From Achatina immaculata (Eukaryota; Mollusca; Gastropoda; Stylommatophora; Achatinidae), in contig CM019715.1 in NCBI GenBank assembly GCA_009760885.1, positions 21,163,003 to 21,227,002 of the forward strand: a stretch of DNA of 64,000 bases, in the 5' to 3' direction. Positions 53,865 to 64,000 of the stretch are shown one piece after another. Below the pieces are notes generated by a model. It did not search any database, was not told the DNA's origin, and was given only the letters and a program-made list of their open reading frames with translations. A program made the position numbers and the translations under genes. Every line of letters starts with the position of its first letter. The first letter of the stretch is position 1.

Positions 53865-54215
53865 CTTACATCTTACATCCTTCCCGTGCCGTTAAACGTC
53901 ACATAAGGCTCGCATAGTTGTTTGCCAAGTTTTCCTGTTCTCGGCGAGTCTTTCAACTTCATCAATAGATATTATGTCCTCTAAACTGGCTTCTTTAATA
54001 ATGTCCTCTTTAGAGTTTCACGTGATCGACCTCTTTTTCTTTGGCCTGTTGTGCTCCACTTGATAGCTTGTTTTGGTATTCTATGATTGTTTCTTCTCAT
54101 CACATGGCTTACATACATCCATTTTCTTTTTCTGATCACCCATGAGACAGGTTTTTGTTTGCTCAGCTGTCTTATCTCTGCGTTTTTCTTGAATTTGTTC
54201 CACTTTATATCAAGT
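53865..54215 (-). mobile_element. LINE family C 3' fragment
   Basis: Minus-strand: QLSKQKPVSWVIRKRKWMYV, RRNNHRIPKQAIKW and KRGRSRETLKRTLL, then a frameshift; tail TCTTACATCTTACATCC reversed. Confidence 0.8.
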
Positions 54216-54429
54216 ACATACACATGTAGATACACAACACAAATACATTTTCAATGGAGTTCTTCCGACATTCCACTCTCGCATAGTTACTAAGATAATT
54301 TCTAACAAGATACAAGATTCTAACAAATTATGTTTAGAATTATGTTCTTTTAGAACAGAACTCGGTGGCATGCCAGTCGTGGTATGAGAGGCTATTAGAT
54401 ATTCCGTGGAGGCATAGAATTACAAGCCA

Positions 54430-55559
54430 GTAAATATTGAAAAAAGCTTGAGTTAAAGGATGAAGTATTACTAATTTATTTTAGAGGGTAGGGGAGGGAG
54501 TTTCAGAGCTGTAGCGCAGAATATGCAAGGCTTTCCTTGTACAAATCTACCCTGGGTTTAGGAACAAGGCAGTTTCTTAATCGTTGGCTATGTTTAGTGC
54601 TGGACGAAAACAATGACCACAAGTAATACGGAGCATTGTGGGACAAAATTCTATGAGCAAATGTGAGTTTGTTAAAAATAATTCTATATTTGAGGAGTAG
54701 AATGTCTAGTTCTTTGTGCTGATCTGCAGTCTGTACTGAGTGTTTGCCACAAATCAGACTTAATGCTCGTTTATGATGCGAGTGGGACTATTTTGTGTTT
54801 GAGACGGAGCATCCATCCCAGACTGTAGAGCAGTGATTTAAATGTGTTTGTATATGTGATATGTAGTATGTCTTTCTCATGTCTTGGTCGATAAAGTGCT
54901 TATTTTGGCTACTGTGCTATCAAGTTTGTTAGACTGTATACGTGAGAATTCCAAGTTAAATGCTGATCAATGGTAAGTCTGAGAGTTTCATGCTCATGAA
55001 CGTTTTCTATTTTTGTAGTCCTAGTACAAAGCCGTAGTGTAGTTTTTGTTGCATTCTGCACTTTTTGTCTTGTAGTGATGAGCATAGATTTTGTTTTGTT
55101 GGTGTTTATCAACATACAATTATTATTACTCCATTGAATCAAACTATTTATGTCATTTTGTAGCGTTTCCTGTCGGTTATTTATGTCATACTCGATATTG
55201 TAAATGGTGCAGTCATCAGTAAAAAGGTCACATGAAGGGTGCTTTAAATGTAGTGGTAAATCGTTAATGCAGACAACAAAGAAAAGAGGACCAAGAGTGG
55301 AACCTTGAGGAATACCAGTATCAACTATAGATGAGTCATATTTTTATTTCTGAAGCAAACTACTTGTTTTCTATCTGAGAGAAAAGATGTAATAAGTTAT
55401 GCCAGTTCATGGTGTAATCTATAACCTTCCAGCTTTTTTGCAAAAATTTCGTGATCAATCATATCGAAGGCTTTCTTGAAATCAATAAAGACAGCACCAC
55501 ACAATTTATCATCATTTGTGTCAGATAGCCAGTTCTCGGTCATTTTAGTTCATGCTGTA
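54430..55559 (-). mobile_element. LINE family F, second copy (3' part)
   Basis: Same family as 47845-52450. Contains the RT C-terminal remnant, NNCMLINTNKTKSMLITTRQ (about 55120) and, at 55420-55550, the FKKAFDMIDHEIL region. Interrupted at 55560 by a family D element. Confidence 0.8.
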
Positions 55560-55915
55560 TTGCAGCCCGTATGGTTACTGGGGCCCTTTGGGGAGAAAAG
55601 AATAGAACCACTGCCACCTTCCACGCAAGTCGTAAGAGGCGATTAAGGAGGTTGAGTGATAGGCCAACGACCCGTTCCTTATAAAAAAAAAAACTGGAGC
55701 GTTACAGAAACATGGAGAGGAAAACAAGGAAATAGAAAACGAGGAAGACCTAGACTTACCTGGAGAAGAGAAATTATGACAGTCCTCAGAGACAAGGGAA
55801 TCACACGGAAGGAAGCATAGAATAATTCCAAGAACAGGGATGACTGGAGAGCCTTTTTCAGTGGCCTATGCTCTCAAGGGAGTGAAAGGCGATGATGATG
55901 ATGATGATGATGTGT
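55560..55915 (+). mobile_element. Internally deleted LINE family D element (leader fused to 3' end)
   Basis: A 5' leader (GCCCGTATGGTTACTGGGG to AAGTCGTAAGAGGCGATTAA, 55567-55650) is joined through an A-run to the 3' coding end (GNRKRGRPRLTWRREIMTVL ... GLCSQGSERR) and a GATGAT tail. All of the endonuclease and RT core is missing. A deletion derivative of about 350 bp, SINE-sized. Confidence 0.7.
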
Positions 55916-56400
55916 GATGATGCAAGAGTGGTTTGGCCTAAAACCTGACTGGGTGTCTATTAGTAGATTGTTTTCCTGCATGTGGAGCAGTGTTAACTGT
56001 TGTATATTTTGTTCAAGAGATTTAGATAATGATGACAAAATAGATATAGGTATATAGTTTGAGAGGTCATTAGTCTGTCCAGATTTTAAAAGAGGAAACA
56101 CTTTAAGCGAGTTTAAAAGCATCAGGGAAATAGTGTTTGTCAATGCACAAATTGTATAAGTATGTTAGCGTGTCTGTGATGACTGGTGCAGCGCAGCGTA
56201 GTATATTGTTACTAATGTCATCACATCCTGCTGAGTAAGTGCTCTTTAAAGACCGGATGTAGTTATAAACCTCACCGACTGTGAGGAAAGGAATACCTAA
56301 TTGTTTTAGCTTTACACATTTACTAGAAGTAATGGATGGAAAATTTGAGAACCAGTGGAAAAGAAACACTCCCAGGATATTTGTAGTATTATGACAGAAT
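55916..56400 (-). mobile_element. LINE family F, second copy (RT 5' part)
   Basis: Minus-strand: LKSGQTNDLSNYIPISILSS, SKSLEQNIQQL, NNLLIDTQSGFRPNHSC, and upstream SIYSAGCDDISNNIL-type block. Continues the copy beyond the family D insertion. Confidence 0.85.
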
Positions 56401-57925
56401 TAAGTAGATACTTAGAAATACTAGGCAAATAATGCCGCCAACCACAGACCCCCTTTTATGCAAGGCCACATGTTTGAACCTACTACTCACTTGCTCGCGC
56501 AAGTGAAATATTGGAACATCCTTTAAATATGATTACTCTCACATTTTATATTCTGCATTAATTCTGCTAAAATGTACCAGAGAATTCTGGGAAGGTAAAG
56601 CGGCCAGGCGAGATACTGACCACATCACACTTTCATGTGCCGAAGGTCATGGAAAATACTTGCCTAACACCGTATTCCCCAATAGTTAATGGCACGGAAA
56701 CGTGAATTTTGCCTTTTTACCTTTTATTAATTCTGTCAACGCCCTAGCTTCTCTTATAAAATCGATATTTTAAATAATCACAATCCACATCGATTCCCCC
56801 CCCCCTTTTTTTTTTTCTTTTTTAGCAATTTTTGTTATCATTTCTTTGTTCGAAAGGTTGTTTCGTTGCGAAATTATTATTATGTTATTTGTTACACAGG
56901 AAATAGTTTTTAACGCTGGGGTTTAGGTTTTGTATATTAAAAAAAAGATGGACCGGAAACTTATGTTTCTGCAGTAATTGAGAATATCGATCAGGGAGCA
57001 GACGACAAGGGTGTGACATCTTTTCATTGTTTGTTTTCTGAGGCTTTTGTGAAAGACAGGTGAAAATTTGTAAGATTAATTGATATGGTTAGAAGAAATG
57101 CATTTATTTACTCCTGCAGAACGAAACTTAGGATTTTCATAACTGTGTTGTAGTCGATTCACAGAATTGTTTATGTTGAAGTAAACACCGAGATTAGGAA
57201 AGAGAAGACGTCAAATTCATGAAAAAGACAGAAGGGTTTCGAGAGAGTTCAGTCGACTTACTGTAGACTAAGGGAAAGAAAAGTCGCAGGGAAATGACTT
57301 TAAATTATTACCATTCTAGAGAGTGACGAGCGACGGCCTAGCTATGAGATATGTAACAATTCTAGCACTGCATTGCCACTTATGTGTCCGGACTTTATTG
57401 TCTTCCCCCCATTATTGTACAACCTTTTTTTCCTGTCTAATCTTATTATATTATGAGAATTTTAAAAATAGTGTTTCATATATTGCAATTAAAGTTCATC
57501 CAGTTATTAAACATCAACTCTTGTGTTTCTGTTGTACAGTATAATGTGACTAGAAACATTGTTGATTCTTTATTCTTGTGATTAACAATATCATCATCAA
57601 AACTTGCCATTGGGAATACTCATCCTTATTTTGCTCATTTAAAAAAATGTTCTGGTTCAGATAATACAACCATCCGATTCTGGGCCGTTCTTCATGTTGC
57701 TCTGTCTTTGGACAATTTATTTTTAAAAACTCATGAATGGCTATCAAACAAATTTGCATCTAACTTATTTTTTTATTTACCTGCTTCATTCTCAAACTAC
57801 TTTAACAGTTTAAAGTCACAATGTTTTGTAAGAATTTTCTTAAACAAGAATCTGCATTTTAAAAATTACATTGATTACATGAAAACATATCTCTCTTATA
57901 TTGAATACATGATCAAGAGATAATA
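56401..57925. other. No gene seen
   Basis: AT-rich with a C-run and T-run at 56795-56820. Short frames at 57323-57544 and 57708-57923 have no recognised domain. Confidence 0.4.
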
Positions 57926-57969
57926 TATTCAATATAAAATTAATAATAGAGAAATGCAGAGAGTTTAAT

Positions 57970-58515
57970 GTGAATCTATATTTATCTTTTATAGACTACT
58001 CAAAGGCATTTGATTGTGTACAACACCAGAAACTTTGGGAAATAATGGAAAAAATGGGATTTCCAACACATTTGATACAGTTAACATCACTGCTGTATCT
58101 AGACCAACAGGCAGCAGTAAGAATAAATGGTGAAACAACTTTGTTTGATATAAAACAAGGGATCTGTCAGGGGTGCATATTGTCACCTTACTTATTTAAC
58201 TTGTATACTGAAAATATAATGAGGAATGTTAGAGAAGATGTAGACAAAGAATATTACGATGCCATAACAATTGGAGGTTATGAAATACCAGAGATTAGAT
58301 ATGCTGATGACACAGTATTACTGTCCACAACACAAAAAGGAATGGAAAAACTAATTATGTCAGTCCTTAAGAACAGCGAAGAGCAAAACCTCTATCTTAA
58401 TGTGAAGAAAACTAAATTGATGACAACTGATGAAAAAATAAGGCAGCTGAAATATGTATCAATGAGGAAAAACTGGAAGAAGTGGAGAGTTTTGAATATC
58501 TTGGATCACTACTAA
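57970..58515 (+). pseudogene. LINE family B RT core
   Basis: 181-codon frame: FIDYSKAFDCVQ (residues 7-18, catalytic Asp), GICQGCILSPYLFN (64-77), and RYADDTVLLS (109-118, catalytic Asp pair), then LYLNVKKTKLMTTD. All core motifs are intact. The upstream fingers region is missing and a frameshift near 58440-58480 ends the frame. Confidence 0.9.
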
Positions 58516-59072
58516 CTAATAATGGAGATACAATGAGGGAAATTAAAAGGAGGACATCTATTGCTCTTCAGAAAGTAGAACAACTAAAGAATCTGTGGAG
58601 AGGAACAGACAGAACTACACAAATAAGATTTTTAAAGGAAGCATTTTTCCCATTGCAACATATGCCTGTGAGACCTGGACACTTAACAATACAGCTGAGA
58701 AACACATAAATGCGTTTGAATGTAAATGCTACAGAAGAGTTCTTCAAAAATCATGGACACAAAAAAAGAACAAATATATCTATACTACAAGAATTTAATA
58801 TTGAAGAAGGCTGGCTAGTAAAGAGGATTAAAGAGAGAAAACTTAAATATTTTGGACACATTAAACATCATGGTAATCTAGAGAAAACTGTCTTGGAAGG
58901 GTACATAATGGGAAAAAAAAAGAGAGGAAGACCAAGGCGAAGATGGCTGCTAGACATCGTTGATGATCTGCAAATGGAGGCATCACCAGCAAGCCATCTT
59001 GATCACAACCGAGAGGCCTACAGGAGTGGTGTTAGGGAGGCAAAGTTCCGTAAGGAACATGCAAATGAATGA
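58482..59072 (+). pseudogene. LINE family B RT C-terminal region, three frames
   Basis: Continues as FEYLGSLLTNNGDTMREIKR (58485 on), IFPIATYACETWTLNNTAEK (from about 58630), and RTNISILQEFNIEEGWLVKR to the REAKFRKEHANE end (stop 59072). Confidence 0.88.
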
Positions 59073-59148
59073 ATGAACAGGAAAAATGTCTGTCAAAGAC
59101 AAATAAGAGGGATGCAGACTGCAGTAAAACTGGTTTAAATAAATAAGG

Positions 59149-59702
59149 TAGACAGAGGTGTATGGTGCAGTTTTACAAAGTGAGGGAGGGAGTGAGTAAG
59201 GTGAGAAAAAAACGAATAGAAAGTATGAGAATGTATAAATGAAAAACATACAACATCCGATATTTCTGCGTGAGCCTTATTTGAGGATACATACACAACG
59301 AAACAAAAACAAGAACTTATCTGAATGTGTCTTCCTCCAAGTAGGAAACAGAAATGTGTGTGATAGAAGGGAGAAGGAAAGACCACGCTGCCTCCAAACA
59401 AAAGATGCCCATCCACCTCTTCTTTACGATTGGCTCTATTGGGCATCTTTTGTTTGGAGGCAGCGTGGTCTTTCCTTCTCCCTTCTATCACACACATTTC
59501 TGTTTCCTACTTGGAGGAAGACACATTCAGATAAGTTCTTCGTGTTTTTGTTTCGTTGTGTATGTATCCTCGAATAAGGCTCACGCCGAAATATCGGATG
59601 TATGTTTTTTATTTATACATTCTCATACTTTCTATTCATTTTTTTCTCATCTTACTCACTCCCTCCCTCACTTTGTAAAACTACACCATACACCTCTGTC
59701 TA
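59149..59702. repeat. Large inverted repeat, 262-bp arms, 30-bp loop
   Basis: Left arm 59149-59410 and right arm 59441-59702 are reverse complements over their length with only a few mismatches and small indels; the loop is ATCCACCTCTTCTTTACGAT plus 10 bases. Each arm holds a CGTGAGCCTTATT / AATAAGGCTCACG block of the GAAAC-motif family. The plus- and minus-strand open frames across it are twins because of the symmetry and are not taken as genes. Confidence 0.92.
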
Positions 59703-60249
59703 TCTGTCAAAGACATCATCATTTGTCACTTCAGTTTATAACATTATCAAGGTTACACCAAGTGCAATCGTGATGGTGATGGATAATCTTGTTTTGTAGA
59801 TCAAATCTGTCACTGTCATGGAATTTTTGCATAAGGAAAAATGTCCAGGAGAGCAGTGTTTCCAGGTTTTATCCAAGCCTTAAATTGTCACGGCAGCCAC
59901 AAGTCAAGGAAAGAGAGAAAACATAATGACCAAATGAAGATGTAGACAAACTATATTTGATAGCCTTCCTTCATTTTGTTTTGAAATAGATAGGAAAGTG
60001 TCAAAGTTTATATTACGTTCTTGAATATCCATAATTCTTACTTTCTGTTCTTACAGTACTCTCTATATTTTGCTTATTATTCACATTATTTTTCTCACAG
60101 TTTATCCTCAAAAGTTGTGGAATGATTTATATTTGTATTACTAGTTTCTCCATCTTTTTGATTTCCCATATGAACTGTTATGATATTCGCTTTGTAATAA
60201 GAAATGGCAAGATTATTTTGAAGTAATTTTTAAAAAATTTTTTTTTCAG
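59703..60249. other. No gene seen
   Basis: AT-rich; likely an intron upstream of the exon at 60250. Confidence 0.4.
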
Positions 60250-60331
60250 AAAAATAAGAAAAGCCAGTGCAGAATTTGACAGACTGTACAACTTAATCGT
60301 ACACTCAGAAGCTAGGTCATATAATCAGTAA
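60250..60331 (+). CDS. Candidate terminal coding exon
   Basis: A T-rich tract and CAG (ends 60249) give a good acceptor. In phase 1-type reading, the exon encodes KIRKASAEFDRLYNLIVH then SEARSYNQ and stop TAA 60329-60331, a charged, probably helical C-terminus. AATAAA at 60451-60456 lies 120 bp downstream and another at about 60506. Protein family not recognised; upstream exons not found. It ends before the ankyrin exon, so it belongs to a separate gene or an alternative end. Confidence 0.4.
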
Positions 60332-60450
60332 AGCAGCTTAAACTGTCATCAGACTCAGCCCACTTCAGTAATTCAGCCTTGTGCATCATCAAGAGCAGCA
60401 GCAAATGTTGATGTTAGTGGATAAATTTTCTTGATTATTGTTTGAGTCAG

Positions 60451-60456
60451 AATAAA
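60451..60456 (+). terminator. Putative poly(A) signal
   Basis: AATAAA downstream of the stop at 60331. Confidence 0.4.
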
Positions 60457-60519
60457 TGAACCTAATATGTTAACTTAGAGTGTCAGGCTCTCTTTTTACT
60501 GCGGTAAATAAAAAAAAAA

Positions 60520-61440
60520 TTGTAACATTTTATTTAGCTCTGGTCATTTTGAAGGGTGGTATCTGTAAGGAGATTTGGAAGATGTTTAAGTTGTTCATGT
60601 TGAATAATTAGCACAGGATTCCAATAGGCATGTGATGTTTTTTCATGTGCTTATGGTTTCTTTAGTGATGGCAAGCACTTCCCCTGACCTCATGAATCAT
60701 GAGTTAAGTTGTCTAGCTTTTGAGATAAAAACTGAAAAAAAAGAAAACATTTGATAACTGTATTACAATGCATGTTTGTTATTATAGTACCTGACTCTTG
60801 TGTTAGGGAAGCTATCTCTAAAAAAATGGAATTTGAATGTTCGGGTATTTGAAAAAGAAAAAAAATTATTTCTACAAAATTGACAAAACAGTTTTTTTGA
60901 AAAAAAGTAAATTAATTTGTAAAGGAAAACATGCCTGGAGATTTTTAGTCCTGGATAAGATTACCTTGCTCCTCAGAAAATCTTAGTTTTCTTTCATTAG
61001 ATAATTTCATGCATTATTTTCCATGGTGTCAGATTTCAATAAGGATTTCAGTCTCAGTTCATGCATGGGTTAAATAATTTTGCTTGTTCAGTTCTTCATT
61101 TTACCTCTCAGAATGGATAATCTTTAAAGCTGTTCTTATGGAGATGATATTGAGAAGAAAGTACAACAAACAATAACAAAAAAAATAGCAGAACATTCTT
61201 CTTGTATTTTCAAGATGTTTGCAAATGAAGTGTGAAGAACTGGACATAAAATCCAATATCCTGTGGGACCAGTGTGACCTTATAATGAATTTCCCCATGG
61301 GGGATTTGAAAATAAAGTGGATCTCAACAACACAAAAAAAAAGATGAAGAAAAACTTGTATGTGAGGTAAAGGGGAGTAGGAGGACATAGAGAAGAACAA
61401 AGAGCAGATTGTCCCAATACTCTGAATTAACTGAAAGAAT
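60520..61440. other. No gene seen
   Basis: AT-rich, unique-looking, no repeat recognised. Confidence 0.4.
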
Positions 61441-62035
61441 GGCTACTACTGCTACTGCCACTAAAGCTGCTGATGATGGTTGCTGCTTTTAATTGCTGTT
61501 GTTACTACTACAGTCACCAACACTGTTACTACTGCTACTGGCGCTGCTAATACTACTAATGTTTGCAAAACTTCTGATAATACTAGCACCACAGTTACTG
61601 CTTCTACTACTGGTACTGCTGCTGATGCTAATAGTACAACTGATGCTTGCAGCAATTTTTGTTAATAGTACCATCACAGTTACTGCTTCTACTACTAGTA
61701 CTGCTCCTGATGCTAATAGTACAACTGATGGTTGCAGCAATTTCTGTTAATAGTACCATCACAGTTACTACTTCTACTACTAGTACTGCTGCTGATGCTA
61801 ATAGTACAACTGATGCTTGCAGCAATTTCTGTTAATAGTACCGTCACAGTTACTACTTCTACTACTAGTATTGCTGCTGATGCTAATAGTACAACTGATG
61901 CTTGCAGTACTTTCTGTTAATAGTACCACCACAGTTACTACTACTGCTACTGCTGGCTACTAACTAATGTTTCCTAATACTACTGTTAACATAGTTACTA
62001 CTACTGCTGCTGCAACTACCATAACAGCATTGAAT
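61441..62035. repeat. 85-bp minisatellite built from ACT/GCT trinucleotides
   Basis: About four ordered 85-bp units (ACAGTTACTGCTTCTACTAC, then GCTGATGCTAATAGTACAAC, then GCAGCAATTTCTGTTAATAG types) at 61585-61930, inside a wider degenerate (ACT)n/(GCT)n tract. The unit is not a multiple of three, so frames shift from copy to copy. It lies just upstream of the ankyrin exon acceptor. Confidence 0.9.
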
Positions 62036-62071
62036 GCAGAATAAAATGTAATCTAATAAACATAATTTCAG

Positions 62072-62463
62072 GAGAACCCTGGTGTTCAGGAGCATGCAGC
62101 CCACAGCTCCATCTTCCCGTCCTTCTCTTCCATCCCTGCCATCACCACTGCCTCCACAACCATCATTCTCAACATCAGCTCATTGTCTCTCACACCAAAG
62201 GTCCCCAGACAGCAACAAGGGGCCAGTAAACCATGTTGGCTCAGAACCAACTCCCAAACAAGTGGCTATGGAGATATCCAGGCAGTTTAAAAACTGTCTG
62301 CCCCACACACATGGAGAGTCAGAGCTTCACAGGACAGCTTTTGAAGGAGATGCTGTGAAGATTCGTGATTTGCTGGCCCAGATAGACTTGGACCCATACA
62401 AACATGAAACAATAAACCAAAGAAACCGCTTAGGATGTACGCCACTCAGACTAGCTGCAACAG
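62072..62463 (+). CDS. Ankyrin-repeat protein exon, ASB1-like
   Basis: Exon with acceptor CATAATTTCAG (ends 62071) and consensus donor CAACAG|GTAAAA. The frame is open through the exon. A Met at 62094 (MQPTAPSSRPS) may be the start, or the frame may come from an upstream exon. A Pro/Ser-rich N-terminus is followed by ELHRTAFEGDAVKIRDLL and GCTPLRLAATG, an ankyrin repeat whose sequence and spacing resemble the first repeat of ASB1, a SOCS-box substrate adaptor of Cullin-RING ubiquitin ligases. The SOCS box would be in later exons outside the window. The assignment to ASB1 rather than another ankyrin protein is tentative. Confidence 0.6.
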
Positions 62464-63094
62464 GTAAAAACATGGGATATCTTCTGTGGTGTTGTTTTGT
62501 GTGTTATTGTTGTAATATCTACCTGTTAATGTGAGCTTTGGCAGCTAGTGACATGGTTAATACCTTGGACAACATATGCATTATTTGTAAATAGAGAATA
62601 AGCTGTGATTACATGCCATCTTAAACAGGGCAAATCTGAGAAGCTGATTTTTTAGCAAGCCCCACAACCTTTGGAATTCATCACTCCCACCTGTTGACCC
62701 AGCTTCAGTAAGTCTGTTTACCAAAAGCACTCCACAGAGCTGGTCTTGGGCCTACATTTGCCAGTTCTGATAACTGTTTTCCTTTGTCTTTATAGTTTGT
62801 TTAAGAGGAATAATTATAAATGCTTTGATTTCTACACTAGTTGTCATACTAGGAGTTTGAATTATAGCAGCAGTATGCAGTCCATCTGTCTGAACTAGAT
62901 ATATGTTAAATATTGTTGTAATGTTTATTTCATTATATCAAGTCTCAAATTTGATTTTCATGTGAGCCATAAGCCTTCAATTATTTTATGATAAATGCAT
63001 TTAATAGCCAGAATTTCATGTTTGAAATTTCAGTCATTCAGTCTGGTCATTGGGGTGCACTTGTTTTTTTTTTTTTTTAATCAAGCATTCAAGC
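62464..63094 (+). other. Start of following intron, no exon seen
   Basis: AT-rich. No second ankyrin exon up to the window end. Confidence 0.4.
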
Positions 63095-63660
63095 TTTGGT
63101 CAGTGTAGGACGGTCAGGAAATAACTGAACTGTTGTATATGATTGTCAGTGACTCAAGGACAGTCTTGCAAACATTGAATTGCACTTGTGGAATTGTCAC
63201 TGACTTGATGATAGTCTGGCAATAAATGAACTGTGCTTACAGGATTGTCAGTGATTCTAGACTCACAAAAAATGAACTGTATTTATGGAATTGTCAGTGA
63301 CTTGAGGATAGTCTGGTGATAAATGAACTGTTCTTATAGGATTGTCAGTGCATCTGTGACAGTCTGATGATAAATGAATTGTTCTTATAGGATTGTCAGT
63401 GCATCTGTGATAGTCTGGCAATAAATGAACTGTTCTTATAGGATTGTCAGTGCATCTGTGATAGTCTGGCAATAAATGAACTGTTCTTATAGGATTGTCA
63501 GTGCATCTGTGATAGTCTGGTGATAAATGAACTGTTCTTATAGGATTGTCAGTGACTGATAGTTTAGCAATAACTGAGATGTACTTACAGGATTGTCAGT
63601 GAATCTATGACAGTCTGGCAATATCTGATCTGTACTTATAGAGTTGTTAGCATGTCCAAA
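63095..63660. repeat. 51-bp minisatellite
   Basis: About nine units like GTCAGTGCATCTGTGATAGT followed by CTGGCAATAAATGAACTGTT and CTTATAGGATT. Intronic to the ankyrin gene if it continues downstream. Confidence 0.93.
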
Positions 63661-64000
63661 ACAGTCTGGCTATACTGAGTTGTAAAGTTTATATAGCTCA
63701 CAATTGTCGATGACACTGGGAAAGTAGGTTTCTCTGTATACTTATCAAATGCTTATCAAGGTCTCTTAGACTCTCTAGCATTGCTGGACTTTAAACCATA
63801 CCTATCACAGTTATCAGTGATTCATTGGAAATCTGATCATCCTTAGCTGCAAAACTCCATGTATCATCAACTAGTCATTGCACTGGAGGAAATCTGTAAT
63901 ATTGTAACTTACCATAAGACAGTAAGTTTACTTCAAGGAACTGTGGTGTCTGTATGTTGTGAGACTTCACCTGTTGATGTATATCTACAATCCCCTTTTA
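63661..64000. other. No gene seen to window end
   Basis: Unique-looking AT-rich sequence, presumably intron of the ankyrin gene. Confidence 0.4.

Larger units (their letters stand above)
57930..59080 (+). mobile_element. LINE family B, longest copy
   Basis: A 5'-truncated copy of about 1.15 kb with RT motifs from the catalytic core to the 3' end; three frameshifts divide it. Ends with GAATGAATGAA. Confidence 0.9.

Noticed and set aside
59135..59773. Twin hydrophobic frames on opposite strands around 59.4 kb
   Set aside because: They are the same sequence read from the two arms of the inverted repeat, not two genes.

Overview
This is eukaryotic nuclear DNA with no operons or bacterial gene layout. 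Single exons with splice sites sit in a sea of non-LTR retrotransposon pieces, DNA-transposon relics, SINE-like repeats, minisatellites and (CT)n/(GA)n/(AT)n microsatellites. The repeat mix (APE-type LINEs with short simple-sequence tails, a Rex1/CR1/jockey-like LINE, a tRNA-derived SINE, Tc1/mariner and pogo relics) fits a marine invertebrate genome, most likely a mollusc. That is inference; nothing here fixes the species.

Host genes: (1) Three exons on the plus strand (28486-28664, 39204-39240, 41141-41289) have compatible phases. They describe the C-terminal half of a single-pass membrane protein with a Ser/Thr-rich, potentially N-glycosylated ectodomain, one transmembrane helix and a short basic tail; a poly(A) signal lies at 41885. 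(2) A small exon at 60250-60331 looks like the last coding exon of another plus-strand gene. (3) Exon 62072-62463 encodes the start of an ankyrin-repeat protein resembling ASB1; the rest lies beyond the window. (4) A decayed RidA/YjgF-like fragment may lie at 27800-28215 on the minus strand.

Mobile DNA: the best preserved element is a near-complete LINE at 9887-13075, with an endonuclease frame and a reverse-transcriptase frame separated by a one-base frameshift. It sits inside a 21-bp minisatellite that a second repeat (repeat A) has also split. A Rex1/CR1-like LINE covers 47860-52450 on the minus strand and is cut by a repeat A copy with an 11-bp target-site duplication. More degraded LINE fragments of about eight families are spread throughout. 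DNA transposons include an internally deleted mariner with both terminal inverted repeats (45800-46529), a foldback element with duplicated transposase 5' halves (37262-38052), a Tc1-like relic (21400-21756), a pogo/Tigger-like element (23900-25760) and hAT-like ends. A hairpin with 262-bp arms lies at 59149-59702.

Unusual points: a fragment matching the first bases of 18S rRNA lies at 31453-31479, below a GC-rich stretch that may be 5' ETS. One minisatellite has grown from the catalytic region of a LINE reverse transcriptase. I found no CRISPR array, operon or defence system. The interest here is in nested transposition, palindromes and repeat birth.
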